From Lonicera japonica (Eukaryota; Streptophyta; Magnoliopsida; Dipsacales; Caprifoliaceae), in contig CM038467.1 of assembly GCA_021464415.1 (NCBI GenBank), positions 52,557,309 through 52,621,308 on the forward strand: 64,000 nt of DNA, read 5' to 3'. Below, one piece after another: positions 1 to 11,360 of this stretch. The notes below the pieces were generated by a model. It was given only the letters and a program-made list of their open reading frames with translations, made no database searches and was not told the origin of the DNA. The position numbers and the translations under genes are program-made. Every line of letters begins with the position of its first letter. Position 1 is the first letter of the stretch.

Positions 1-1176
1 GTATTACGAATCCATGGGAAGAACTTGGCCTTGAAAACGGGCTTGCAAAAAAAGGGTAATTATGAGCTTTATATACTATTTTGGGTTTATAACATTTAGT
101 CATCAAATTTCAAAGCGTGTTTCAGTTTGCCCATTTTGTCCAGTTGACGGAACAGGCAAAATGAAGCTCACTCTATAGATGAAAAAAATAAAAATAAAAT
201 AAAATAACTTGCTCCAAAATTTAGTAGCTAAACTAACACTTTTTAAAGTTGGATGAGCAAAATAAAATTCACTCAATAATTTAGTGATCATTTAGGTTGT
301 TTATTACGTACTAAATTGTTAAACTTTACTCATCCTAGGATGAATAATACTATTTATACTACTTATATTTGTAGGTTCAACAAGTAAAATAGTAATTTAA
401 CAAAACATTTTTTAGTTTGTATAACTAAATTTGATAAAATAGTAATTTAGCACCACAAAATCAAGTATTTATATGTAATCAATACTATTTTGTTTTTCTA
501 ATAGTGTTAAAGACTTTTTAATATTAAAAAGATTGAAAGAGCGCAATTTAGAACTTCGGCATAAGAAACCGATTTCGATTATTCCACCTCATGATCAAGA
601 TCGAATATCTACATTTTATTTTTTTTGCACACACACAAAAAAAATTGGATATTCATAAATTTACTTCGATTTTATTGGGTGTCACCTTCTTCAATTTTAA
701 AGAAAATGACTTGTTATGTATTCGTACGCTTACTGCCGAATTATACTCTTACGTGAACTCAGGGGCGGACCCAACCCCTGGCGGGGAGGGTTCTGACCTA
801 GGGTAATTTTTTTTTTCACTAACTATATATATATATATATATAATTGTATAGTTTGATCCACCCTCTGTCCAGCTTTAGCTCTTTTGCCTCCTCTCAGAG
901 AAATCCTGAGTCTGCCCCTACTTGAACTTGAATTAAAATATATCCACATATTTCTTAATAAAATTTAAATGTTATGAATAAGTTATTTCCTATGAAAATG
1001 CTTCAATACATTGATTTTCATTTATTTCAAAGATGCATCCATTTAAATTACAAAAAAAAAATTTCAAACTTGAAATTAGACCTATGTGTATGTTTAAATC
1101 ATTTAATGTTCAATACGATGAGTTGAATTATTATTTTTTTTAATACAATTTGATGGATTGATTTATGTATATACAG
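1..1176. other. AT-rich non-coding stretch upstream of the first visible hydrolase exon
   Basis: I find no convincing exon here. The sequence is AT-rich and interrupted by one small hAT-type MITE (760-920). The first recognisable exon begins at 1177 after an AG acceptor, so this stretch is most likely a long intron of the hydrolase gene, with the N-terminal exons outside the window. An (AT)n run lies at about 827-842 inside the MITE. Confidence 0.6.
760..920. mobile_element. hAT-type MITE, 161 bp, with imperfect 8-bp TSD
   Basis: The left end reads CAGGGGCGGAC and the right end, reverse-complemented, reads TAGGGGCAGAC, which makes a short terminal inverted repeat of the plant hAT type. The 8 bp outside are CGTGAACT (752-759) and CTTGAACT (921-928), matching at 7 of 8 positions. 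That fits the 8-bp target duplication of hAT elements. The element has no coding capacity and contains an (AT)n run. It lies in what is probably an intron of the downstream hydrolase gene. Confidence 0.75.
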
Positions 1177-2984
1177 GATATTGCTTCCTTGGAAAATGCA
1201 CTAGATATGGTGGCCCCATCTGGTGACTTTGATATATCGACTATAACTGGGATCATCAACAAATATGGTCAACAAGTGGAGTTAACACAAAATAATATAA
1301 ATTCTAGGTGAGAAGGAAAGTGTGAAAATTTTAACTTTCGTGTATTTTTATTGCGTTTGGTTTGTAGGAAAGTTTACTGACCCTTCATCAAATAAGTTTT
1401 CTGCGAAAAACAAAGTTTCGTGCAAAACCTATCAAACCAAAAAAAAATTTGCGTGGCAGGGATCTTAGAATAGAGAAACTCATGCATCAATTTGTCAACC
1501 AAACACATACAAGAAAATGACTTTTTGTTTTATTTACTTCACTTCACTTTTTCGCAAAATTTTCCTAGCAACCAAATAAACCTTTAAAGTAATATTCATG
1601 ATTCATTAGTGCATGAGCTCAACTTATTTTTACTAACATTATGAAGTCTTGGCTATAGATTGGAGATCATCAACATATGCTTTTCAGGAGAAACTGTTGA
1701 AGAAATAATATCATCGTTGGTATGTATATTTATCATAAAAAGGATACAAAATTTGTAGTTTTGAATTATGAAATAACATGCAAGTGTAATTCTAATTAAT
1801 TAGAAAATGGGAGGAAAGACCAAAAAGTCCAAAATTCATTAAATTATTGATCAAATATTTTCTAACTTTAGCTTCAAAACTACTAATTATGTTATCCACG
1901 AGTATGCACATGACTAATAACTTATCAGATTCATAAAATAAAGAACTTTTGAAAATTTGTAAAGCAAATCCAAAACATGCTCAATTTGATCTATGTATTG
2001 CAGGAGGAAGTTTTTGCTGGTAGAGCAGAGAAATGGATCGTTGGTGCGATAAACTCAATGAAAAAAGCTTCTCCAACGAGCCTAAAAGTTTTTCTAAAAT
2101 CGGTAAAATAACATATCGAACTTGATAATATACTGCAAAATATAAATTTTGTCAAGGCGATATTGAATCATGTGCATGGTATTTACTTTTATTCAACTTG
2201 TTCAATAGATTAGGGATGGTCGGGCACAGAAGCTTGATCGATGTCTCATACATGAATTTAATGCCCTTTCCCACATCTTGCGGAGAACAATTAGTGACGA
2301 TTTCTTTGAGGTTGTTTAAATGTTACTTCCATTGCTTGTTGTTTGAAATTTTTCCCATTTCAAGAATCTCAAATTGGTAAATTTACAAAGCCACATATAA
2401 TGTTTGAATTACAAAATTGCAAAGCTTAAGCTTTGCACGTGACATTACCAATTTTGAATTCGAGAAACTATCTACTCAGAGCATCTATTTAACCTGTTTG
2501 ATTGAGTTTTCCATATTCTAGTTAATATAATTGCATTTTTTTTCCTTCAGGGTTCTAGAGCCATGCTAATTGATAAAGATAATAATCCCCGGGTATGCTT
2601 CATTTAACTTTGTCATTTTATATGTATGTCAAGCTTTGCGAGGAGGCTTTTAACTTTATGAAGTTTGTGTTTTGAGCCTTTACAAAGATAATTAATATTG
2701 CCAGTGAAGAATATCTATCTCTAGAACAATGCGTTCATGCTTATGCTTGCTTCAATATCAATATTTCCTCTGACAATAGCAATTGTCTGTACAATTTAGT
2801 GCTCATTATTAGTGTCATAACTTCTTTTTTTCACTTATTAATGTAGTGGGCACCTTCGAAACTGGAGTTGGTGACTGAAGAAATGGTGCAAACACTTTTC
2901 TCCAATGTTGATGATGAAGAGTGGGAATCATTAAAACTTCCGGCAAGATCCAACCTCTCCTACCCTATGTTATCAAGACTCTAG
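1177..2984 (+). CDS. CHY1-like: 3-hydroxyisobutyryl-CoA hydrolase-like protein, C-terminal six exons (5' part outside window)
   Basis: Six exons with GT/AG borders join in one frame: 1177-1307, 1659-1719, 2004-2102, 2209-2310, 2551-2592 and 2847-2984. They encode 190 residues and end at TAG. The exon 1/2 junction splits an Arg codon; the later junctions are phase 0. The peptides match the C-terminal part of plant ECH_2-type hydrolases: LEIINICFS followed by TVEEIISSL, then WIVGAINSMKKASPTSLKV, then IRDGRAQ, then AMLIDKDNNPR, then LKLPARSNL. The family hydrolyses 3-hydroxyisobutyryl-CoA in valine catabolism, and the plant CHY1 type is peroxisomal. The last three residues, SRL, form a type 1 peroxisomal targeting signal. 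The N-terminal crotonase fold and its catalytic residues are not in the window. No frameshift or premature stop is seen in these exons, so the gene may be functional. Confidence 0.85.
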
Positions 2985-3492
2985 GCCCAATGGCAAAGGT
3001 TATTAATAAAAACCAATCCAAATAATAATTTTTCAAATAACGATTATGAAACATCAGCTATTATATGGGGGATCTTAAGCAGACCAATTTGTTGCTCCTT
3101 AAATATGAACTAATAATTATATTGTAATAATTATAGAGTATGTGAAGAAAATATCAAAAATGGGTTGAATTGTGTGAATAAAGTATCGAAGTCAATTAGA
3201 AAAAGCGAATTGAAGCAATCCCAAAACAAAAATTGTATTTGGGAAAGTTATGCAGCAGTTCGATATTTTCAGCATATTTTTTCTCTCAGAACTCAGATTT
3301 TACCATTATTTGTATGGTTGGAAAGAAGATTGAAGACCTATAACTTTCGTGTTTTGAGTTTTCTCAAATTTGGAGGTTTACTTTGTTAAAAATAGTTCCA
3401 AAGGTACTGCCAGTGCATAATGACAAAAATTATAAGAAGTGTTCTCTCCATTTAATTTCTTGCTCCTTACTATTCTATAATCCAATCCTTAT
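2985..3492. other. 3' flank of the hydrolase gene
   Basis: This is AT-rich sequence following the TAG stop. It probably contains the 3' UTR and polyadenylation region. The only open frame, about 74 codons at 3165-3389, has no recognisable similarity and I do not call it. Confidence 0.5.
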
Positions 3493-4175
3493 TCAACATT
3501 TTTTCATATTTTTCTCATTAAACTCTGACTCTTCTCCTATTCTTCATAAATAAATAAATAAAACAATCCATCAATTTAACCAAAATTCCCAACTCCCATC
3601 ATGCAACTCTTTTCGAGAGATTGTCTATGATTTTAGCATATATATCTTTCCTTGAGAGAAATATGGTGAGGGTTCTGGAAACTCCTAATTTCTATTACGT
3701 TTAGGTTGTTTGTGTTTTTAGAAGAACAAGTAAATATTTACGATTGAAAACCATAATGAGATTTCAAGCCTTGATTTTTGTGATATAATATTCGGTAGTG
3801 AGGTTATTTGTGTTTTTGGAAGAAAAAATATTATCGTCATTGAAGTTATATTGTGAAGGGAATAAATTTTTATGTTCGAGTTTGTGGAGGATTCTCTGTA
3901 GCAGGTGCAATTCGAAGTAGAGAAAGATTTGGAATTTCATCCATCTATCTTCTGAACATAGTTTTTATTTTTATTAGATTAGTTTGCAATTTAATCTTTC
4001 GATGTGTTTTATTTTTCTTATTATAATAAGTAAATTTCATTAATATAAATTCTAAACATTCATTCCCTATGAATTCGATCTCTTACTTCCACTATCTACA
4101 TTATCAATGTAGTGTAGTAAAATAAGGATTTTAATAAGTATTTTTCTTGCGACAAAAAAAATAATGTTTCAAAAT

Positions 4176-4192
4176 TGGCGCCGTTGTCGGGG
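4176..4192 (+). promoter_or_regulatory. Primer-binding site, tRNA-Asp type (first copy)
   Basis: TGGCGCCGTTGTCGGGG differs at one base from the complement of the 3' end of plant tRNA-Asp. It lies 4 bp after the presumed LTR end at 4171. The same site is used by the Athila element at 13221. Confidence 0.75.
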
Positions 4193-5252
4193 AATGATGT
4201 TGCTTTAGAGTTTGTATTAATTTAAATTGCTTGAGGACGAGCAAAGTTTAAGGTTATGGGTATTTCAAAAACTTATTGTGATAAAATTTAATACTTGTAA
4301 GCGCACGGATCAATTTATAGTGTAGCGTGTAAGCGAGGTAAATCACACAGAGACTCAAACATTATATTTTATAATTATTTTGTTAATCTTGCACTAAACT
4401 CCTAATCTAGTTAGAAAGGTTTATGGGAATCAAACTAATAAAATAGAATAAAATAAAATAAAACAAAGCAAAGCAAATCAACTAAATTAAATACTATTAG
4501 GAAAGATAGCAAAATTAATGAATTAATTGAATAGGGTTTTGGAGTCATTCAACTTTATTTTTCATATTTTTCTCATTAAACTCTAACTCTTCTCCTATTT
4601 ATAGAATCATTCTTCATAAATAAATAAATAAAACAATGCCTTCAATTTAACCAAAATTCCCAACTCCCGTTATGCAACTCTTTTTGAGAGATTGTCTACG
4701 ATTTTAGCAGATGTATCTTTCCCTGAGAGAAACATGGTGAGGGTTCTGGAAACTCCAAATTTCTATTACATTTAGTTTGTTTGTGTTTTTAGAAGAACAA
4801 ATAATTCTTACGATTGAAGAACATAATGAGATTTCAAGCCTTGATTTTTGTGATACAATATTCGGTGGTGAGGTTATTTGTGTTTTTAGAAGAACAAATA
4901 TTCTCGTCATTAAAGTTATATTGTGAAGGGAATAAATTTTCATGTTCGAGTTTGTGGAGGATTCTCTGTAGCAAATGCAATTTGAAGCAGAGAAAGATTT
5001 TGAATTTCATCCATCTATCTTAGGAACATAGTTTTTATTTTTATTTTTCTTAGATTAGTTTGCAATTTAATCTTTTGATGTGTTTTATTTTTCTTATTAT
5101 AATAAGTAAATTTAATTAATATAAATTCTAAACAATCATTCCCTGCGAATTCGATCTCTTACTTATGCTATCTACGTTATCAATGTAGTGTAATAAAATA
5201 AGGGTTTTGAACTAGTGTTTTTCTTGCGACGAAAAAATTGATCTTTCAAACT

Positions 5253-5269
5253 TGGCACCGTTGTCGGGG
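5253..5269 (+). promoter_or_regulatory. Primer-binding site, tRNA-Asp type (second copy, mutated)
   Basis: TGGCACCGTTGTCGGGG is the second copy of the site at 4176, with a further G-to-A change. It follows the full LTR that ends at about 5248. Confidence 0.7.
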
Positions 5270-5625
5270 AATGATGTTGCTTTAGAGTTTGTATTAATTT
5301 AAATTGTTCGAGGACGAGCAAAGTTTAAAGTTAGGGATATTTCAAAAACTTGTTGTGATAAATTTTAATACTCGCAAGCTCATGGATCAGTTTATAGTGT
5401 AACGTGTAAGCGAAGTCAATCCCACAGTAACTCAAGCATTATATTTTATAATTATCTTGTTAATCTTTTACTAAACTCCTAATCTAGTAAGAAAGGTTTA
5501 TAGGAATCAAATTAATAAAATAAAACAAAAGAAAAGAAAGCAAATAAACTAAATTAAATAATATTAGGAAATATAACAAAATTAATGAATTAGTTGAATA
5601 GGGTTTTGGAGTCATATATTTAATA

Positions 5626-7490
5626 TCATCTTCCCAAGTTTTTATGCGTGTAAACTCTACTCTTGTCTCACAATAATTTGGTATCTTGACTCTATTATTT
5701 ACGGAAAATAAAATCATTCAAGTTTAATTAATTTATAAATTCAATTATAATTCTTCTGCGACCAAACTTATGTATAAAGTCAAAAACTCACAATATCCAT
5801 TAAAACACATCCTATATTTGCACTTAACAAATCATAAAGTGAATCCAACAAAAAATAATAAGAATCTAACTTTATTTTTATCAATTAAAATAAGCATCCA
5901 ATAAGAATAATTGTATTTAACATTAAATTATTATATTAATAGAGTTAATTAACATAAACACGAGCAATAAAATCAATTGAATATTCTCATTCTAACTATA
6001 ACACAAATTTATGCTAGTATGAATAAAATTAAATAAATAAAAAATAATAAAGAACACTTAGTTCGTATTAAACAAATAAATTAAGTCTTCAAATTGCCAA
6101 ATAATATGAAAGCTAAAGAATAAAAAAGTAAAATAAAGAAAAGAGAAGAAGAATGCGGCCAGCACTGGGCTCGCTGCCTTCAATTATGCTTTAGGGCATT
6201 AACTTGGATGGGCTTTGGTTGATGGGAAATGGGATGACTTGGCTGCTGAGTGGCTGATTTGGAAGATGAGCTCGGCTTGTTTAATATTGATAGCAAATAT
6301 ATGAATGAGCCCGTAATTAAATATAATGAATTTTTGTCATTTTTAAACGCTGCATTTTGTGTTACAATATCAGACCTCAAAATGATTAAATTTATTTATT
6401 TTTTTCCAATCTTCTCCAATTCTTTTCGAACACTCGAGAAATACTAAAAATATAAATATTGGTAATAATATATGCTCTCTAAAGGTATAATTAATAGAAT
6501 AAATTATACTAATTTCTTGGTCTATCAACCCCCAACTTACACTTTGCTAGCCACGAGCAAAACTAAAAATCTCAAAATAAATTATTTTCTTAAATCCAAG
6601 ATTTTCAATAAAATTCGAGTGTAATAGTTCTTTTTAAAAGTTGATTTCCCTTTTTTTCACTAATGCAAATAACTCAATAAAGACATCCAAACACCCACAA
6701 TGCGACACACATACAACTTCAAAGTTTTGAAACTAGCAAGATTAATAAATATTTCATCCTCACCAATTCTCATTGCGCGAGTGTGAATTAACAACTACAT
6801 AATATCAATGATATCAATGTAAGAAAACTTTTAAATCCCATTCAAACTATACTTTTACTCAACTCCTCATATGGCATAGTAGCATACACTCAACAAATAA
6901 AATACTAGAGAATAAGGTGTAAATGCTCTCATTATATGCGGGCATTAAAGAGTAAATGTATTCAAAATCAAATGCCTCTCGCATGTATATATAAAAAATT
7001 CTATAATTAAAATAACATGAGTCTTGTGAATGGATATATCCCACTAGAAAAATGAAATGCGTAAATGGATCCATTTCCACCACTCTCACCTCTAAACCAT
7101 ATTCCAAAATATCAATAGGACTTTTCTGGATTGTAACATAAGACTTAGGTAAGATTATGAAAGGAAGGCGTATATAACAGATTCAAAAATCTAAGAAATA
7201 AATCAAGATATAAAATTGACATTTTTGGGCTTAACTTGACTTCATTTTAGCATTTTCTTTTGCATTTTTTTTTATTATTTTTTTCTTTCATCACTTTTTT
7301 TTCTTTAACATCTCATTTTTTTCACGCATTTTTTTCTTTAGATATTTGGAGGAGATATCATAACTTTTTTTTCTCGTATACATAAAATAATTAATCTCAA
7401 TACATTATTAGATAAAGGGTAGGCTATAAATATGGGTTAAACTCCTAATTGGAGTAGCGTAAGGTTGTCGGGTTAACAAAGAAGGGCTAT
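5626..7490. other. AT-rich non-coding sequence, probably old LTR/LARD-type repeat
   Basis: No coding region is supported. The part up to about 6450 may be the rest of the third LTR copy. At about 6527-6560 the text CCCCCAACTTACACTTTGCT followed by GAGCAAAAC resembles the reverse complement of the GACGAGCAAAGTTTAAG motif that ends the minimal internal regions at 4276 and 5353. This suggests a related element in the opposite orientation. I see nothing else definable. Confidence 0.4.
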
Positions 7491-9575
7491 ATATAAAAGG
7501 TGATAGTGCAAAATACTAATTTAATTTATCCAAACAACCACGAAGGGACACGTGGCCATCCACGTCAGTCGCATTTATCGCCATAGCGAAATGAGCTCTA
7601 CTCGAGCACTACAATATAGAACGAAGCTCTCCAGCAAAAGAACGCCGACTCAAGGTTTGATTCCACGTAACAGATGATGAGACTCGAGCTCTGGAGCTCG
7701 CACGGACACCCTGATGGCACAACTGACAGACAGCATGGGCGACTGCCACTTGCTCTGCAGGATGCGTAGAACTTTCCCCACCTTCATTAAATGCCCATTG
7801 AATGTAATTAATGCACCAGGATTCATGGAGATGCAATGTGAGTGTGAGAATCCATACCCATGAGCCTCGGGACTCTCTTTCTCTCTTTACATTCTGAATG
7901 AAAACTTGCTTAGTAAAGTCGCCAGTTTGTTTTACAGGAAACAAACAAAAGATCGTATGAGGAATAATTTGAAAACAAGACTATATTTCATACGTTTAAA
8001 ACCAGAGATTGATTGAAAACTCGTTTTGCTAGGGTTCGGGAACTGCGTTACGAATTGCGAAGGTGTTAGGCACCCAAATCGCCCTTTCGGTCTCTTAATG
8101 GATCATGTATGTAATTCTTATTTTAGACATCTTGCAAGTAGGTTAAATAGTTTTCAAAATAGTCATGTCTGGATAAATTTAGTTTAAAATTGTATTTTGA
8201 AATTAGACTCGAGCTTTGCGAGCGCCTACGTATTCATTCGTAGAATGAAATCAGAGTCTCGTAGTTCCATTTGTTTGAAAACCGTTTTTGTATTTTTTAT
8301 TTTGTTTTGAAAACGTGTCAAAACGGATTTTAGTTTTCTTGTAAAACTTAGGAAAAGACTTACCTTGAAAGCAGTGGACTTCTGTGCATGTTATCTAATT
8401 TTCTGTATTAAAACTTGTATTTAAATGCAATATTAAAATTCAAAAGAGTTATAGAGAAACGTACCTGATGCGTTTGAAGAAGAATGAGTATCGCTTGATT
8501 GCTCCTTTCTCTCTCTAAGGCTTTCTCTTTCTCGATCTTCTCTCTCTAGAACTTTCTCCTCCTACGCCTCCTCTTTCTAAGACTTTCTCTCTAAGAATTC
8601 TTTCTCTTTAAAAAGACTCTCTAATAATTTTGACAAACTTTCTCCTTACTAAAAACTCTATTTAGTATTGATCCCTCCCAAATGAGAGCCCAATGGTCCT
8701 ATTTATAGCAAAATTTTCGCCAAAATGCTCTGAAAAAGGCTAGTCACAGGGGGGTAACTACAGGGGGTGTGGTTGGGACCTGCTGTTGGGGGCCTAACCG
8801 TACAGCTGGTAGGTAGCGAAGTGGCAACATTGGTCGATCCCCGTCCTAGTAAGCGAAGTGGCAACATTGGTTGTATCAGACTCTCGGTGGATCCAAAGTC
8901 AGAGTCTTTCCTAACAGCCTTTTATATGCATAATGACTTAAGACCTAATGTGAAATGCATGTTTTATGAGAAAACCAATGTTCACACGAGAGTTGTGGAT
9001 TGGGGTGTTCACAGTGAGGGTGGCTGATGATCAAGGCATGGCCTCTGGCACGTAGGCAGAGCTCGTCTATACATTATCTCTGTCTCATATATATATATAT
9101 ATAAGGAGGATCCAGCATTTAAGGCGGACACACAATAAAAACATCTACCTAGGATAAACATTCACTCCAAGAACAAGAAAGTGAATCCAACATTCAATAG
9201 CAAAGAGACAAGAGAGAAATAGAAGCTCAGAGCACTCAGTAAAGCTCCTAGAATAGAGAAGCCAGAACTCATGTAGCTCAAGCATACTCTTATTGTAATA
9301 TTGTGAGGATAGAATAGCTAGAGAGACTTTTGTGAGTTAATAATAACTGTTTGTTTACCATTAATATAAGGCAAACCAAGCTCCTAGCTCTATTCCACAG
9401 GAGATGACTAACATGTATCTTCATATGAGGCTAATCTCCTCTATAAATTTTTGACTCTTTTAAATTTCGTACCTTTACTACTCTAATCGTTCGATACAAC
9501 TATTTAACTGTGTGGTCTAAAATACCCTCCTCGATTTTAGCATCAATAGTTTAGTGTTGTCTGTGCGAAAGACAA
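7490..9575 (+). repeat. Probable 5' LTR and primer-site region of Tat-1 (interrupted by a solo LTR)
   Basis: The sequence flanking the solo LTR at 7843-9013 forms a promoter-like unit. It has a TATA run at about 9082-9102 and a leader. It ends at about 9547 with a decayed primer-site-like stretch, AGTGTTGTCTGTGCGAAAGA, which resembles the TGGCGCCGTCTGTGGGAA site common in Tat elements. The gag start follows at about 9659. No second LTR is available for comparison, so both ends are estimates. Confidence 0.5.
7843..9013 (-). mobile_element. Solo LTR, Tat-type family (1171 bp, TSD GTGAG)
   Basis: It begins TGTGAGAATCC and ends GTGTTCACA, and is flanked by perfect 5-bp duplications GTGAG (7838-7842 and 9014-9018). 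It shares with the LTRs at 29963, 37685 and 51945 the conserved boxes AAGTCGCCAGTTTGTTTTAC and GAAGGTGTTAGGCACCCAA, so transcription would run on the minus strand. A minus-strand TATAAATA lies at 8700-8707. A direct duplication of AGCGAAGTGGCAACATTGGT occurs at about 8815-8836 and 8852-8872. No internal region is left, so it arose by recombination between LTRs. Confidence 0.85.
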
Positions 9576-9658
9576 TTTCTCAAATTCACATCATTTTCCA
9601 AAAGCTAATAATAATAAAAAAATCCATGTCTTCTAGACAGTTCTAGCCAGACCCCATA

Positions 9659-9865
9659 TTGGCGTTACAAGAGCGGCAAGCAGTCCTCCAAATACGAATA
9701 GACAGACTTATAGCCCAGAGGGAAACTCCCCCAGCCAGCTCGAGAAGCAGGTCGCCCTCAGCCTCCACGTCTGCAGCTGCCCGCCCAGTCCTCGCACCAC
9801 GCATCCCAGCCAGGCAAAGACTCAGAAAGTCTAGGGGGAGCCACAGCAGAACAGTCGAACTCGAG
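9659..9865 (+). pseudogene. Tat-1 gag, N-terminal remnant
   Basis: The open frame from 9659 encodes a basic, Ser/Pro/Arg-rich start (ALQERQAVLQIRIDRLIAQR, then SSRSRSPSASTSAAARP), typical of the low-complexity N-terminus of Tat gag. It is cut at 9865 by the solo LTR 9866-11360. The frame seen across the border is an artefact of the insertion. gag sequence resumes at 11366 and again at 23541. Confidence 0.5.
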
Positions 9866-9970
9866 TGTAGACACCCTGATTCGTGACTCCCGCAAGAACC
9901 CTAATGACCATCGAGAAGTACAGTTCTTGGGGCTCAAGACCCACCCGAGTACCTGAAATTGCCCCGAAAG

Positions 9971-9990
9971 GGTTTGTTGGCCAACAAACC
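9971..9990. repeat. Perfect 20-bp palindrome in U3 of the solo LTR
   Basis: GGTTTGTTGGCCAACAAACC equals its own reverse complement. It lies about 20 bp upstream of the TCGNGCGA array in the same LTR. Confidence 0.8.
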
Positions 9991-10004
9991 TGTTTTTAAG
10001 GGGG

Positions 10005-10161
10005 ATTATCGCGCGACATATCAGTATGTCGTGCGATAATCTATCTTTTGTCGCATGATAAACCCATCTGACCCAGACCATCCACTCTCTGACACATCAG
10101 TCTGTCAGAGACATCACTTCAGCCGTTTGTCGTGCGACATTGCTTAACATGTCGCGCGACA
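10005..10161 (+). promoter_or_regulatory. Array of TCG(C/T)GCGA palindromes upstream of the LTR TATA box
   Basis: Five near-palindromic cores are centred at 10012.5, 10032.5, 10054.5, 10133.5 and 10155.5. The last two read TGTCGTGCGACA and TGTCGCGCGACA. Neighbour distances are 20, 22, 79 and 22 bp. The first two also form the long inverted repeat GATTATCGCGCGACATA / TATGTCGTGCGATAATC. The array ends 15 bp before TATAAATA at 10177. Confidence 0.75.
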
Positions 10162-11360
10162 ATCCTCTCCCAACACTATAAATAGGCCAACACCCCCAAG
10201 GGTTCAGGGAGGAACTTGGGATTTAAGAATTCTAGGCTTATATCTGATTTTCTAGACTTTTATCAAGTATTTTTTACAATCGTCTTATTTCTGAAGAATT
10301 ATCGAATCTCCCGACACTCGACGTGTCCCGCTTCTGGAATCGAATTCTCAAAAATATCTGAAGAAGGAAAATATTATTATCGCCGAAAATCTCTCTGCCG
10401 TATTATATTTTTTTTCTTATTATTATTCTCGTTGGGAAGGTAAAGAAAGTCTCTTCTAGTATTTAAAATTAAAATATATGTGTACTTGTTTTACTTCTGT
10501 TGTCCACGTTTTATTTGAATAAACTTATTGCCAAGTTATAAAATAGTCTACTGTTTTCAAAACAAAAGACCTTGATAAAACCATTTACAAAACCAGAAAA
10601 GTAAGTGTATTATCATCAGGATAAAATTCTGTTTTCAAAACCCGGATCGATAAAACATACTTAGGAATTAAAATCCGGCATATCCTGTCTTTTTCATAGA
10701 CTGCGACATGCCTGATAAAACTCCCCTCAAAGAGTTCTAATTCCATATTAAATTAGTTCCAACATAAGATCCGAATTCTTCCAAAGTAACAAAAATAAGA
10801 GAAACCCGTAATTATCTGAGGAAATAAATACGGGGAACTCTCTTAAATAAAAAAGGCTTTTGTCAATTGTATTTACATCTTTCAAAACAAAAAATTGGAT
10901 CTCGGAACACAAAGGTTTTCATTCCTTTTTCCATTTTTCCCAAAATTAAGGTTTTTTGTTCAAAATGTAGTAGACCGTCAGTAAAAGCATCCATGTTTTT
11001 CAACATAAAATAAACAGATAAAAGACCACTAGAGACTGAAAGGGCGGAATGGGTGCTTAATACCTTCCTAATCCGTAACATAGTTTCTAAACCCTATAGA
11101 ATCCTAGTTTCGCAGACAAACGTGTAAAGAAAGGCTTGTCTATAGCCTTTCCTCTTTTACGACCCTTTTTGTTCGTTTTCTTATAAAACGTACTGGCGAC
11201 TCTGAACGAACCCTCCTGAATCTAGAAATAGGATAGAGGGACACCCGATATGAATTATCAACACCAATAGGAGCAAATGGAACAACGGAATCCCTTCCGA
11301 TGTTTTAGACGCCGAAGCACAAGAACGAGACCCGGGGGGTCGCATTTGAGAATTCTCACA

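Larger units (their letters stand above)
3493..5625 (+). mobile_element. Tandem array of a minimal LTR retrotransposon (three LTR copies, two 105-bp internal regions)
   Basis: Two stretches about 1077 bp apart are near-copies. The reading is: 5'-truncated LTR about 3493-4171; internal 4172-4276; full LTR 4277-5248 (972 bp); internal 5249-5353; third LTR from 5354, alignable by eye to about 5625. Each internal region starts with a primer-binding site (TGGCGCCGTTGTCGGGG or its TGGCACC variant) and ends in a motif with GAGGACGAGCAAAGTTTAA just before the next LTR start TGTGATAA. Only about 105 bp lie between LTRs, and no gag or pol is present. The LTR start resembles a common group of plant non-autonomous elements whose LTRs carry GCAAG...ACGGATCA and CCCACAG motifs. 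The third copy diverges after about 5625, so its end is uncertain. Confidence 0.7.
9866..11360 (+). mobile_element. Solo LTR, Tat-type family, + orientation (1495 bp, TSD TCGAG/TTGAG)
   Basis: It begins TGTAGACACC and ends AATTCTCACA. The flanking pentamers TCGAG (9861-9865) and TTGAG (11361-11365) match at 4 of 5 bases; the difference is a C-to-T at a CpG. A TATAAATA box lies at 10177-10184. The U5 part holds the reversed conserved boxes of the family (GGGTGCTTAATACCTTCCTAA at about 11050, TGGCGACTCT at 11194-11203). The U3 part holds the palindrome array annotated separately. No internal region is present. Confidence 0.75.

Noticed and set aside
2198..2380. 60-codon frame over exon 4 of the hydrolase
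   Set aside because: It is in the wrong frame; the true exon 2209-2310 joins neighbours in phase and matches the family.
4176..4192. tRNA gene end
   Set aside because: It is the complement of a tRNA 3' end with no cloverleaf around it, so a primer-binding site.
7609..7944. Minus-strand frame of 111 codons
   Set aside because: It crosses the left edge of the solo LTR at 7843 and has no recognisable domain.
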